A stretch of DNA of 64,000 bases from Rubrivivax sp. (GTDB taxonomy: Bacteria; Pseudomonadota; Gammaproteobacteria; Burkholderiales; Burkholderiaceae_C): positions 59,110-123,109 of the forward strand of contig JALHPF010000016.1 in NCBI GenBank assembly GCA_022842595.1, in the 5' to 3' direction. The notes beneath the pieces were generated by a model. The model was not told where the DNA came from, did not search any database, and saw only the letters and a list, made by a program, of their open reading frames with translations. This document shows, piece after piece, positions 36,292 to 43,905 of this stretch. The position numbers and the translations under genes were made by a program. Every line of letters begins with the position of its first letter. The stretch's first letter is position 1.

Positions 36292-38342
36292 GGCTGCGGC
36301 CCCGCGCTGCTGCCGATGTGCAGGGCGCGTACGCCCTGGGGGAGTGCCAGGCGGGCGCCGGTGTGGGTGGTAGCGGCTTCCAGGCGGCCGTCGGGCGCAT
36401 GGCGCAGGTGCAGCCAGCGTCCGTGGAAGGGAACGCCTGCGACGATGACATCGGCCGCCGCGCCGCTGCGCGCGTGGAACCAGGTGTGCAGCTGGCCGCC
36501 GTCTTCGCCCATTCCCATGCCGCCGATGCGCAGCGCCTGTGCGGCGCCCTCGGCGCCCTCGACGGCCAGGCGCTGTACCGAAGGCGTGTGCCCGGTGTCG
36601 TCACCCGGCAGCAGCACCGCATCGAAGTCGACATCGCTGCCGTGCGCGCTGCAGCACAGGCGCGGGGCCGGGTCCTTCTGGCCGTAGCGGGTGGAGACCC
36701 AGGCGTCCTCCAGCATGCAGGTCTGGCCCGGGGCAGCGGTCACCACCACCTGCAGGCCGGGGCTGTGCAGCCGGCCGAGCTGCAGTGCGCAGCGACCCTG
36801 GGCCGCCGCGCCGAGCTGCAGCCGCATGGCGTAGTGGTGGTGACCGGGGCTGCGCAGGCTGTCGCTGACGATCCAGAAGCGCTGGTCGATGAAGACCACC
36901 ACCCTCTCGTGCGCGGCGTCGTATTCGGTACTGACGGCGCGGCCGTGCAGCAGGTCCAGCTGCGGCGATTCGGCGGCGTCGAGCAGCCGGGTGGCCGGCG
37001 CCGGGCCCGCGACACGATGCCGCACCTGGCCGGCGGCATGGCGTGACGCGCCCTTCACCGGCCGCGGCTCGTAGCGCGTCTGCGGACGGTGGTCCACGCA
37101 CACCGTGTTGTGAGCCGCGGTGCTGCGGAAGTGCACGCGCCAGTTCACGTCGCCGGCTTCGCTGTAGGTGTAGCGCCCCGGGTCGACGACGAGCGCGCGG
37201 CCGTTCGCCGCGAGTTCGAAGCTCAGCGCGTCGAGATGGCCGTGGTTGCCTTCGCCCAGCGGCCCGCAGTCCAGCACCAGGTGCTGGGCCTGCTCGAACG
37301 CCGGTGCGGGCTGCCATCGGCTGCGCAGCACGTGATAGCCGGCGTGCGGGAAATGAGCCACGCGACGACTAGGTGCGCGGCCGTCGCGGCCGGCGCTGGC
37401 CACGAAGCGCAGGTCGTCGCGCCCATACAGCGCCGCGGCCTGGGCCAGCAGCGGCCGGTAGCTGTGCACGTCGCCGTCGGACAGGCTGGGCACCAGCCCG
37501 CTGGGCTGGTGCACGTGCAGGCTGAATTCGAAGCCGCGCTGCAGCGCCGCGTCCATCGCCGCGGGCACATGCTGGCCGTTGCGGGCGGCGAGTTCGCGCA
37601 CCTGCAGCCAGTTGCGCAGCGCGAGGTGGTGGTAGTCGGTGCTGAGCTCGCAGTGCACACCATCGGGCAGCAGGTCGGCCTGAAGGTTGGCCACGGTCTC
37701 GGCCAGCGCGAACTCACGCCAGTGGCGCGCGCGGGCCAGTTCCGGCAGGGCCACGCCGGCCAGCATGATGGCCATCAGCTCGAGCGTGCGGTGGTTGCGC
37801 TTGGGCGTGAGGTGGGAGCAGAGGAATTCCACCTGCGCGTGCAGCGACTCGAGCACGCGCCGCAGGAAGGCGCCATCCAGCGGCGCGCTGCCACTGTCGA
37901 AGACGAAGGCCCGCAGGCTGTAGATCCAGTTCTGCACGCGCCGCCCGGTCACGTCGGCGGCGATGAAGCCCACTGGCGTGGCCGCCATCCAGCCGTCCAG
38001 CAGCTGCTGCCAGCGGCGCACGTAGCGCGGATCGCCGGTGCGCTGCCAGGCCTGGCCGAGCCCGGGGGCGTAGTAAAACTTGTGCAGCAGGATGTGCCAC
38101 TCGACGTCGTGGCTGGGGTTGGTCAGCCAGTCCAACGGCTCGGGCAGGTGGTGGTGTTCGGCGTTGAAGGCGAAGTGGCCTTCCAGCAGCGCTTCGATGC
38201 GCTCGGGCCGGGTTTCCTCGGCGTCCAGCACCGCTTCGAACCAGACGCGCCGCGGACCGCGGTAGTGGGCCAGCAGCGCAGCGTCGCCCATTTCGGCGAA
38301 GGCCGGTGCGAACACCGGGTCGGCGCAGACGGCGTGGCTCAT
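36288..38342 (-). CDS. Heparinase II/III family protein (polysaccharide lyase-like)
   Basis: A 684-aa protein with the alginate/heparinase lyase plan. An N-terminal alpha/alpha toroid (about 1-340) has PKRNHRTLELMAIMLAG and HCELSTDYHHLALRNW, carrying the catalytic-type N/H/Y residues. A C-terminal beta-sandwich starts around 345 with GEGNHGHLDALSFEL and AHNTVCVDHRPQTRYEP. Members cleave uronic-acid-containing polysaccharides by beta-elimination. No signal peptide is visible, which is odd for a lyase and suggests a cytoplasmic or editing role, or an unusual export route. It overlaps both neighbours by 4 nt. Confidence 0.88.
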   Translation of the reverse strand: MSHAVCADPVFAPAFAEMGDAALLAHYRGPRRVWFEAVLDAEETRPERIEALLEGHFAFNAEHHHLPEPLDWLTNPSHDVEWHILLHKFYYAPGLGQAWQRTGDPRYVRRWQQLLDGWMAATPVGFIAADVTGRRVQNWIYSLRAFVFDSGSAPLDGAFLRRVLESLHAQVEFLCSHLTPKRNHRTLELMAIMLAGVALPELARARHWREFALAETVANLQADLLPDGVHCELSTDYHHLALRNWLQVRELAARNGQHVPAAMDAALQRGFEFSLHVHQPSGLVPSLSDGDVHSYRPLLAQAAALYGRDDLRFVASAGRDGRAPSRRVAHFPHAGYHVLRSRWQPAPAFEQAQHLVLDCGPLGEGNHGHLDALSFELAANGRALVVDPGRYTYSEAGDVNWRVHFRSTAAHNTVCVDHRPQTRYEPRPVKGASRHAAGQVRHRVAGPAPATRLLDAAESPQLDLLHGRAVSTEYDAAHERVVVFIDQRFWIVSDSLRSPGHHHYAMRLQLGAAAQGRCALQLGRLHSPGLQVVVTAAPGQTCMLEDAWVSTRYGQKDPAPRLCCSAHGSDVDFDAVLLPGDDTGHTPSVQRLAVEGAEGAAQALRIGGMGMGEDGGQLHTWFHARSGAAADVIVAGVPFHGRWLHLRHAPDGRLEAATTHTGARLALPQGVRALHIGSSAGPQP

Positions 38343-39769
38343 GCCCGCACCTGCCCGGGCTGCGGCAGGCCGGTGTCGGCGCGCAGCTGCTGGCGGCGTG
38401 CCAGTTCGGCCGCGAACAGGTCGCGCAGCGCCACGGTGGTGCGGCGCGAATCGAAGCGTTCGCAGATGCGTGCGCGCGCCGCCAGGGCCACACCGGCGTG
38501 CAGCGCCGGGTCGGCCAGCAGCCGCTGCAGCGCCGCGGCCAGGGCCGGGGCGTCGCGCGGCGGCACCAGCAGGCCGTGCACGCCATCGTCGATCATCTCC
38601 GGGATGCCCGAGATGCGCGTGCTGACCACCGGCACGCCCATCGCCATGGCCTCGGCCAGCACGTTCGGGAAGCCGTCGCGGTCGCCGTCTTCCATCACCT
38701 GGCAGGGCAGGGCGAAGGCGTGGGCGCCGCGGTAGATCTCGCGCAGCTGGTCCTGGGTGACGGCGCCCTGCAGGTCGACATGGCCGGCCAGCTGGAGCCG
38801 GGCAATCTGAGCTTCGATGCCGGCCCGTGCGGGGCCGTCTTCGCCGACGATCAGGCAGCGGAAGCGCAGGCCCTGGTCGCGCAGCAGTGCGCAGGCGGCC
38901 ACCAGCTGGTCGAAGCCCTTCTTCTCGACGAAGCGGCCCACCGCCAGCAGCAGCGGAGGCTTTTCGCCGGCTGCCCGGTCGGCGGGCGCGAACCAGTCGG
39001 TGTCCAGGCCGTGATAGATGGTGTGCACATCGTCCGGCCGCGGGTGGCGCTGCTGCAGCACCGCGGCGTTGGCACAGGTGCAGGTGGCGACGAAGCGCGC
39101 CGCGCCCAGCTTGCGTTCGAGCAGCCGGCCGGGGTTCAGATCGGCCTGGTAGATGTCCTTGGCATGGGCCGTGAAGCTGAAGGGCAGGCCACTCAGCCGG
39201 CTGGCAAACCAGGTGATGGTGGCCACGCCATGGCAGAAGTGGCCGTGCAGATGGCCGACCTCGGGCGTGGCCAGCACGCGCGCGGCCACGTGCCCGGCCT
39301 GCAGGAATTCCTTGATCGTGACCTTGCGCAATCGCGGCAGCAGGCCGGCGTCTGCCGCGCCGTCACCACCGCGCGGCCGGTGCGCCCAGGCCAGGCCCAG
39401 CGCCGTGGCGGCGGTGGCCAGCCAGGCCAGCGGCCGGCGGCGCAGCAGCATCGCGTGGTCGCGGCCATAGGCCGGCAGGTTGCGCCACAGCCAGGGCAGC
39501 AGCGCCGTACCTGAGAGCGAACTGACCTCGGGCAGGTGGTGCAGCGGGGCGCGGATGGCGCCGACGACGGCGTGCACATGGGCTTCGCGCTCGCGCTTCA
39601 CGGCGAACAGCTGCAGAGGCTGGCCCAGGCGTTCGAGCTGGTGGATCTCGTGCGCGATGAAGGTTTCCGACAGCCGCGGGAATGCGTTCATCACATAGGC
39701 CACGCAGCCGCGCTGGCTGGCAGGGGTGTGGGGCTGCTCAGGCATGGGCGCAGTCGGTGGTGTGGGCAT
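38339..39769 (-). CDS. Glycosyltransferase family 4
   Basis: A 476-aa GT-B retaining glycosyltransferase. The N-terminal acceptor domain has the exopolysaccharide-type MNAFPRLSETFIAHEI; the C-terminal donor domain has LLLAVGRFVEKKGFDQLV and EDGDRDGFPNVLAEAMAMGVPVVST with the EX7E-type glutamates. A GGAG site precedes the ATG at 39769, inside the upstream gene, giving a 32-nt overlap. It is similar in plan to the next gene upstream, suggesting an ancient duplication. Confidence 0.92.
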   Translation of the reverse strand: MPTPPTAPMPEQPHTPASQRGCVAYVMNAFPRLSETFIAHEIHQLERLGQPLQLFAVKREREAHVHAVVGAIRAPLHHLPEVSSLSGTALLPWLWRNLPAYGRDHAMLLRRRPLAWLATAATALGLAWAHRPRGGDGAADAGLLPRLRKVTIKEFLQAGHVAARVLATPEVGHLHGHFCHGVATITWFASRLSGLPFSFTAHAKDIYQADLNPGRLLERKLGAARFVATCTCANAAVLQQRHPRPDDVHTIYHGLDTDWFAPADRAAGEKPPLLLAVGRFVEKKGFDQLVAACALLRDQGLRFRCLIVGEDGPARAGIEAQIARLQLAGHVDLQGAVTQDQLREIYRGAHAFALPCQVMEDGDRDGFPNVLAEAMAMGVPVVSTRISGIPEMIDDGVHGLLVPPRDAPALAAALQRLLADPALHAGVALAARARICERFDSRRTTVALRDLFAAELARRQQLRADTGLPQPGQVRA

Positions 39770-40973
39770 GGGTCTGCTCCAGCAGATGGGTCAGCACCTG
39801 CAGGTTGTGGTCGTTGTCGAAGGAAGCCAGCACCGCGGCACGGGCCTGCTCGCCCAGTGCACGGGTCATGGCCGGCTGGCTCAGGGCTTGCGCCATGGCG
39901 TCGGCCAGGGCCGGCGCGTCGTCGGGCTCGACCAGCAGCCCGTTGTCGAGATGGCGCAGGATCTCGGGAATGCCCGAGACGCGCGACGCCACCACCGGCA
40001 GCCCCATGGCCATGGCCTCGAGCAGCACGTTGGGGATGCCGTCACGGTCACCGTCGGCCGTGACGCGCGAGGGCTGCACGAACAGGCTGGCGCGGGCGTA
40101 GCAGGCGATCACGTCGGCGCGTGCGAGCTTGCCGCGAAGGGCCACCACGTCGTGCAGGCCCTGCTCGCGGATGCGCGCTTCCAGCGCCGCCTGTTCCTCG
40201 CCGTAGCCCACGATCTCGCAGCGCAGCGCCAGGCCGCGGTCGCGCAGCAGCCGCACGGCATCGATCAACGTGTCCAGGCCCTTCTTGGCGCGCAGGCGGC
40301 CCACGGCCAGCACCAGCGGCGGCTGCCCGGAAGGCGTGGTGGCCGCCTGGCGATGGCGCGGGTGGAATTCGGCGTGGTCGATGCCGTGGTACATGCGCCG
40401 CACGCGTGCCATCGGCGCCAGCGCCACCAGCGTCTGGCGGTTGAACTCGGTGCAGGTGACGGTGAAGCGCGCGGCCTCCATCCGCCGCCGCAGGTCTTCC
40501 GGGCGCGAGGTGTAGATGTCCTTGGCATGCGCCGAGATCGAGAAGGGCAGTCCGCCGATGGCCGCTGCCGCCGCCGCCACTTCGGCCGGGGTGTTGATGA
40601 AGTGCACGTGCAGATGGCCCGCTCCGTCACGGCGCAGCTGCAGCGCGAGCCAGCCGCCACGCAGGAACTCGCGCAGCGTGCGCTGCTTCAGCGCCTGGGC
40701 CAGCGCCTGAACGTAGGGCCACGGGGAAGTGGCTGCCAGCTGCAGATGGCGCCAGGCATAGCCCAGGGCCTGGCCGGCCGCGAGCGGCGGTACGCAGACC
40801 AGCGGCGCGCGCACATCGGCCACCACCGGGTGCCGGATTTCGTCGCTGGGCGGCTCCAGCGCATACAGGCGCAGGTCGGCACCCGTGCGCTCCAGGCCCA
40901 GCACCTCTTCGAGGATGAAGGTCTCTGACAGCTTGGGCCAGGTCTTCACCAGGATGGCCAGGGGTGCGTTCAC
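39738..40973 (-). CDS. Glycosyltransferase family 4
   Basis: A 411-aa GT-B retaining enzyme with the N-terminal motif KTWPKLSETFILEEVLGLE, the linker motif ISAHAKDIYTS (nearly identical in the neighbouring GT4) and the donor motif DGDRDGIPNVLLEAMAMGLPVVASRVSGIPE. The start is a GTG at 40973 behind a GGAGG site, overlapping the upstream stop by 4 nt (GTGA). The two GT4 enzymes probably add successive sugars of one repeat unit. Confidence 0.92.
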   Translation of the reverse strand: MNAPLAILVKTWPKLSETFILEEVLGLERTGADLRLYALEPPSDEIRHPVVADVRAPLVCVPPLAAGQALGYAWRHLQLAATSPWPYVQALAQALKQRTLREFLRGGWLALQLRRDGAGHLHVHFINTPAEVAAAAAAIGGLPFSISAHAKDIYTSRPEDLRRRMEAARFTVTCTEFNRQTLVALAPMARVRRMYHGIDHAEFHPRHRQAATTPSGQPPLVLAVGRLRAKKGLDTLIDAVRLLRDRGLALRCEIVGYGEEQAALEARIREQGLHDVVALRGKLARADVIACYARASLFVQPSRVTADGDRDGIPNVLLEAMAMGLPVVASRVSGIPEILRHLDNGLLVEPDDAPALADAMAQALSQPAMTRALGEQARAAVLASFDNDHNLQVLTHLLEQTHAHTTDCAHA

Positions 40974-42265
40974 GAATGCAGCCTCCGCGTGGCGCTGGCC
41001 GCGGCAGCGGCGCGCAGCGCAGCAGGCGTCGTTGCCAATGGCGGGTGCAGCGGCAGTCCCGGCGCTTCCTCCTGCAGACCGATCAGCTCGAACAACGCCG
41101 CCGTGGTTTCCTGCAGGCCGCGCAGGTCGGCCAGGCGGGGGCGGATGTCGCCGCGGGCCTGGGCCTGCAGTTCGGCCTGTACCGCCTGCATCAGGGTGTC
41201 GGGGTGCAGCTGGTCGGGGTGCACCATCGCCAGCAGGCCCAGGCGGGCCATGCGTTCGGCGCGGATCAGTTGTTCCTGCCCCGGCTTCACGCGCGGCACC
41301 AGCACCGCGCGCTTGCCGCAGCTGAGCAGTTCACACACGGTGTTGTAGCCACCCATGGCCAGCACCACGTCGGCGGCGGCCTGCAGCGACATCATGTCGT
41401 CGCTGAAGTCCTGCACGCTCACGCCCGGCAGCGCCTGTGCCGCGGTCTGCACGGCCAGGCGCTGGTGGCCGGCCATCTCGGGGCCGCAGACGATGTGCAT
41501 GCGCCAGTGCCCGGCCTGCCCGGCGTTCACGGCGTGGGCCAGGCCGCGCAGGGCGCTGTCGACGAGGGCGTAGCCGTCTTCGCCGCCACCGGGGGTGACG
41601 AGCAGCAGCCGTTCATGGCAGGCCACGCCCAGGCTGTGACGCATCTCGCTGCGGGTCTGGCGGCCGGCCTCGCGCGCGATGTAGCCGCAGTAGCGCACGC
41701 GCGCGGCGGCGAAGGGCGGGAATTCGTACTCGCTGCGCATGTCGAAGACCTGCGGGCAGCCCACCACCAGCACCTGGTCGTAGTAGGTGGTGATGGCCTC
41801 GAAGTAGCCGTTCTTGCGCCAGATGCGCGCAGTGGCCTGTGGGCTGTCGAGAATGTCGCGCAGCAGCAGCACGAGTCGCGGGCGCTGCTGGTGTTCCTGC
41901 AGGACCTGAAGCGCGCCGGCCAGTTCGTCCTCGACACCGAAGGGCTTCTTGTCGACGAGCACCAGGTCGGGCCTGAAGTCGGCGATGGTGCTGCGGATGA
42001 TGTTGGCGCGCAGCCGCACCGTGTCGTCCAGCGAAAGGTTCAGCGAACGCGCGGCATAGCGGCCTTCGACATTGCGCTGCAGGCAGGGCAGCTTGACGTA
42101 GTCGATGCCGGCCGGAATGCGGAAGGCATGCAGCATCGGGCTGCCGGTGATGACGAGCACCGACACCCGGCTCGAGCTCTGCACCAGGTGCCGCGCCACC
42201 TCCAGCATGCGCCGGATGTTGCCCAGGCCGAAGGTGTCGTGCGAGTAGATCAGGACTCTCTTCAT
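40970..42265 (-). CDS. Glycosyltransferase (COG4671-like), first gene of the glycan operon
   Basis: A 431-aa GT-B protein starting MKRVLIYSHDTFGLGNIRRMLEVARHL, the loop shared with MurG-like and COG4671 transferases. DVVLAMGGYNTVCELLSCGKRAVLVPR is the C-terminal nucleotide-sugar site. The ATG at 42265 has AAGG 7 nt upstream; another ATG at 42271 is possible. No priming phosphoglycosyltransferase, Wzx, Wzy or synthase gene is in the window, so the acceptor on which the pathway starts is unknown. Confidence 0.88.
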   Translation of the reverse strand: MKRVLIYSHDTFGLGNIRRMLEVARHLVQSSSRVSVLVITGSPMLHAFRIPAGIDYVKLPCLQRNVEGRYAARSLNLSLDDTVRLRANIIRSTIADFRPDLVLVDKKPFGVEDELAGALQVLQEHQQRPRLVLLLRDILDSPQATARIWRKNGYFEAITTYYDQVLVVGCPQVFDMRSEYEFPPFAAARVRYCGYIAREAGRQTRSEMRHSLGVACHERLLLVTPGGGEDGYALVDSALRGLAHAVNAGQAGHWRMHIVCGPEMAGHQRLAVQTAAQALPGVSVQDFSDDMMSLQAAADVVLAMGGYNTVCELLSCGKRAVLVPRVKPGQEQLIRAERMARLGLLAMVHPDQLHPDTLMQAVQAELQAQARGDIRPRLADLRGLQETTAALFELIGLQEEAPGLPLHPPLATTPAALRAAAAASATRRLHS

Positions 42266-42430
42266 CTGCATGCCTTTGCCGTTGCGGTGGGCCAATGCAG
42301 GGCGCGCGGCGCGGGCCCGTCATCGATCTGTCATGAAGGACAGAGCGGCTGGTGGCACGGCAGATACAGAGAATTCACGATGGCGCAGTCCGCGCCGAAT
42401 TAGGTATGTCCGCGCCACGGAAAGAGGACA

Positions 42431-42464
42431 GCGGCCGGTGGCGCCGCAGGCGCACACCGGCCGC
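42431..42464 (-). terminator. Long hairpin terminator after the subtilase gene
   Basis: A nested inverted repeat, 10 bp (GCGGCCGGTG/CACCGGCCGC) enclosing a further 5 bp (GCGCC/GGCGC) with a GCA loop, lies 34 bp beyond the subtilase stop. On the minus strand TGTCCTCTTT follows. It separates the protease module from the glycan operon. The remaining 42266-42430 should hold the operon's promoter, but no convincing -10/-35 pair was seen. Confidence 0.7.
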
Positions 42465-42497
42465 AGATTGCCGTGTAATTGTGGCGTTAGCGCGCCA

Positions 42498-43811
42498 TCA
42501 GCGGCAGGATGTCCGGCCGGTGCGTGCGATGCCCAGCACCACGGCCGCGTCCAGGCGCGACAGCCTGGTGCCGCCGCAGAGTTCGCTGCCGCTGCGTTCC
42601 AGCCGGCGGGCCACGGCCTTGGCGTCGAGCCCGGGTTCACGCGCCATCAGCAGCGCGGCCGTGCCGGTGGCCATGGGTGCGGCCATCGACGTGCCGCTCC
42701 AGGTGGCATAACCACCGCCCGGCGCCGTGCTGGTGATGCGGTCGCCCGGGGCGGCCATCTCGATCCAGTTGCCGGAATTGCTGAAGCTGGCCACACGCAG
42801 CAGGGCATTGCTCGCGGCCACGGGCAGCAAGCCGTAGGCGCCTTCGGCCGCCGGGTACTGGCGTTCGCTGTCGTTGCCGCCGTTGCCGGCGGCGGCCACG
42901 ATGACCGTGCCGCGCCGGGCGCTGCAGCGTTCGCGGTCGGTGTTGTAGCCGGGGTCGGTGAAGTCGGTCAGCGGGTCGGGCTGCAAGACGAAGCTGCAGG
43001 TGGCCAGCGCCGCCAGCGCGCCCATCAGGTCGGTGCGGTTCAGGCTGCCCAGGCTCAGGTTGACGACATGGGCACCGTCGTCGGTGGCGGGGTTGCCGTC
43101 GGGGTCGATGGCATAGAGGAGCGCTTCACCCAGCACCCAGGCATTGCCCTGGCCCTGCGGGTCGAGCACGCGCAGCGGCATGATGCGCGCCAGCGGCGCC
43201 ACCATCGCCACGATGCCGACGACATGCGTGCCATGCCCGTAGCCCAGGTCGGTGGGCGTGCCGCGCTCGGACGGGTCGTCGTCGAAGTCGACGAAGTCGA
43301 AGCCCGGCAGCAGCCGGTCCTGCAGCGCCGGGTGGCTGCGGTCGACGCCGGTGTCCAGAACGGCCACCCGGATGCCTTCACCCCGGCTGACAGCCTGCGC
43401 CTGCGGCAGCCGCATCGACGCCAGCGCCCATTGCGAGGCGTAGGCCTGCGGCGAGCCGATCGCCCAGACCATGTTCTTGCGCGCCTCGGGTGAGTCGTGG
43501 CGGCTGTTGGCGTCGGCCAGCAGCACGGCGGGGTCGAGCAGCAGTTCTGCGATCTTGGTGGCGACAGGGGTGTTGCCGACCACGCCCAGGCGGTAGATCG
43601 GGCGTGCGCCGAAGCGGGCTTTCAGCGTCAGCTTGTGGGTGGACAGCAGGCCGGGCAGGTCGGCGTCGGTGCGCAGCTTGACCAGCACCTCGGCGGCGAC
43701 CACCGGGTCGGTGACCTGGGCCTGCGCGCCCGCACCGAGCAGAGAGACCGCGGCCAGGCAGGTGCCGGCGATGCAGCGGCCAACAAGGGGGAAACGCTTC
43801 AGGAACACCAT
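42498..43811 (-). CDS. S8 family subtilisin-like serine protease, exported
   Basis: A 437-aa secreted protease. The signal peptide (FLKRFPLVGRCIAGTCLAAVSLLGAGAQAQ) is followed by a propeptide-like segment to about residue 120 and the catalytic domain. The triad is D153 (VLDTGVD), H193 (GHGTHVVGI) and S375 (GTSMAAP), all intact; VNLSLGS and AAAGNGG supply the substrate and oxyanion regions. A GAGAGG site precedes the ATG. It lies 94 bp after the CHAT protease gene on the same strand and may be the end of that module or have its own promoter in the gap. Confidence 0.93.
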   Translation of the reverse strand: MVFLKRFPLVGRCIAGTCLAAVSLLGAGAQAQVTDPVVAAEVLVKLRTDADLPGLLSTHKLTLKARFGARPIYRLGVVGNTPVATKIAELLLDPAVLLADANSRHDSPEARKNMVWAIGSPQAYASQWALASMRLPQAQAVSRGEGIRVAVLDTGVDRSHPALQDRLLPGFDFVDFDDDPSERGTPTDLGYGHGTHVVGIVAMVAPLARIMPLRVLDPQGQGNAWVLGEALLYAIDPDGNPATDDGAHVVNLSLGSLNRTDLMGALAALATCSFVLQPDPLTDFTDPGYNTDRERCSARRGTVIVAAAGNGGNDSERQYPAAEGAYGLLPVAASNALLRVASFSNSGNWIEMAAPGDRITSTAPGGGYATWSGTSMAAPMATGTAALLMAREPGLDAKAVARRLERSGSELCGGTRLSRLDAAVVLGIARTGRTSCR

Positions 43812-43905
43812 GATCTGCCTCTCGGATGGGCCATACAACACTGTACAGATGCGGCTGCAGGCCGCCAGATACATGCCGCCCTTCATTCACAGGGGAGCAG
43901 GCGGC

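Noticed and set aside
42328..42343. Second LexA-like site (CTGT-N8-ACAG) upstream of the glycan operon
   Set aside because: The spacer CATGAAGG is GC-rich and lacks the alternating AT core needed for good LexA binding; it is expected by chance at this length.
43840..43860. CTGTACAG palindrome between the CHAT and subtilase genes
   Set aside because: Does not have the LexA spacing, and no -35/-10 pair could be placed with confidence; a separate subtilase promoter remains possible but unproven.
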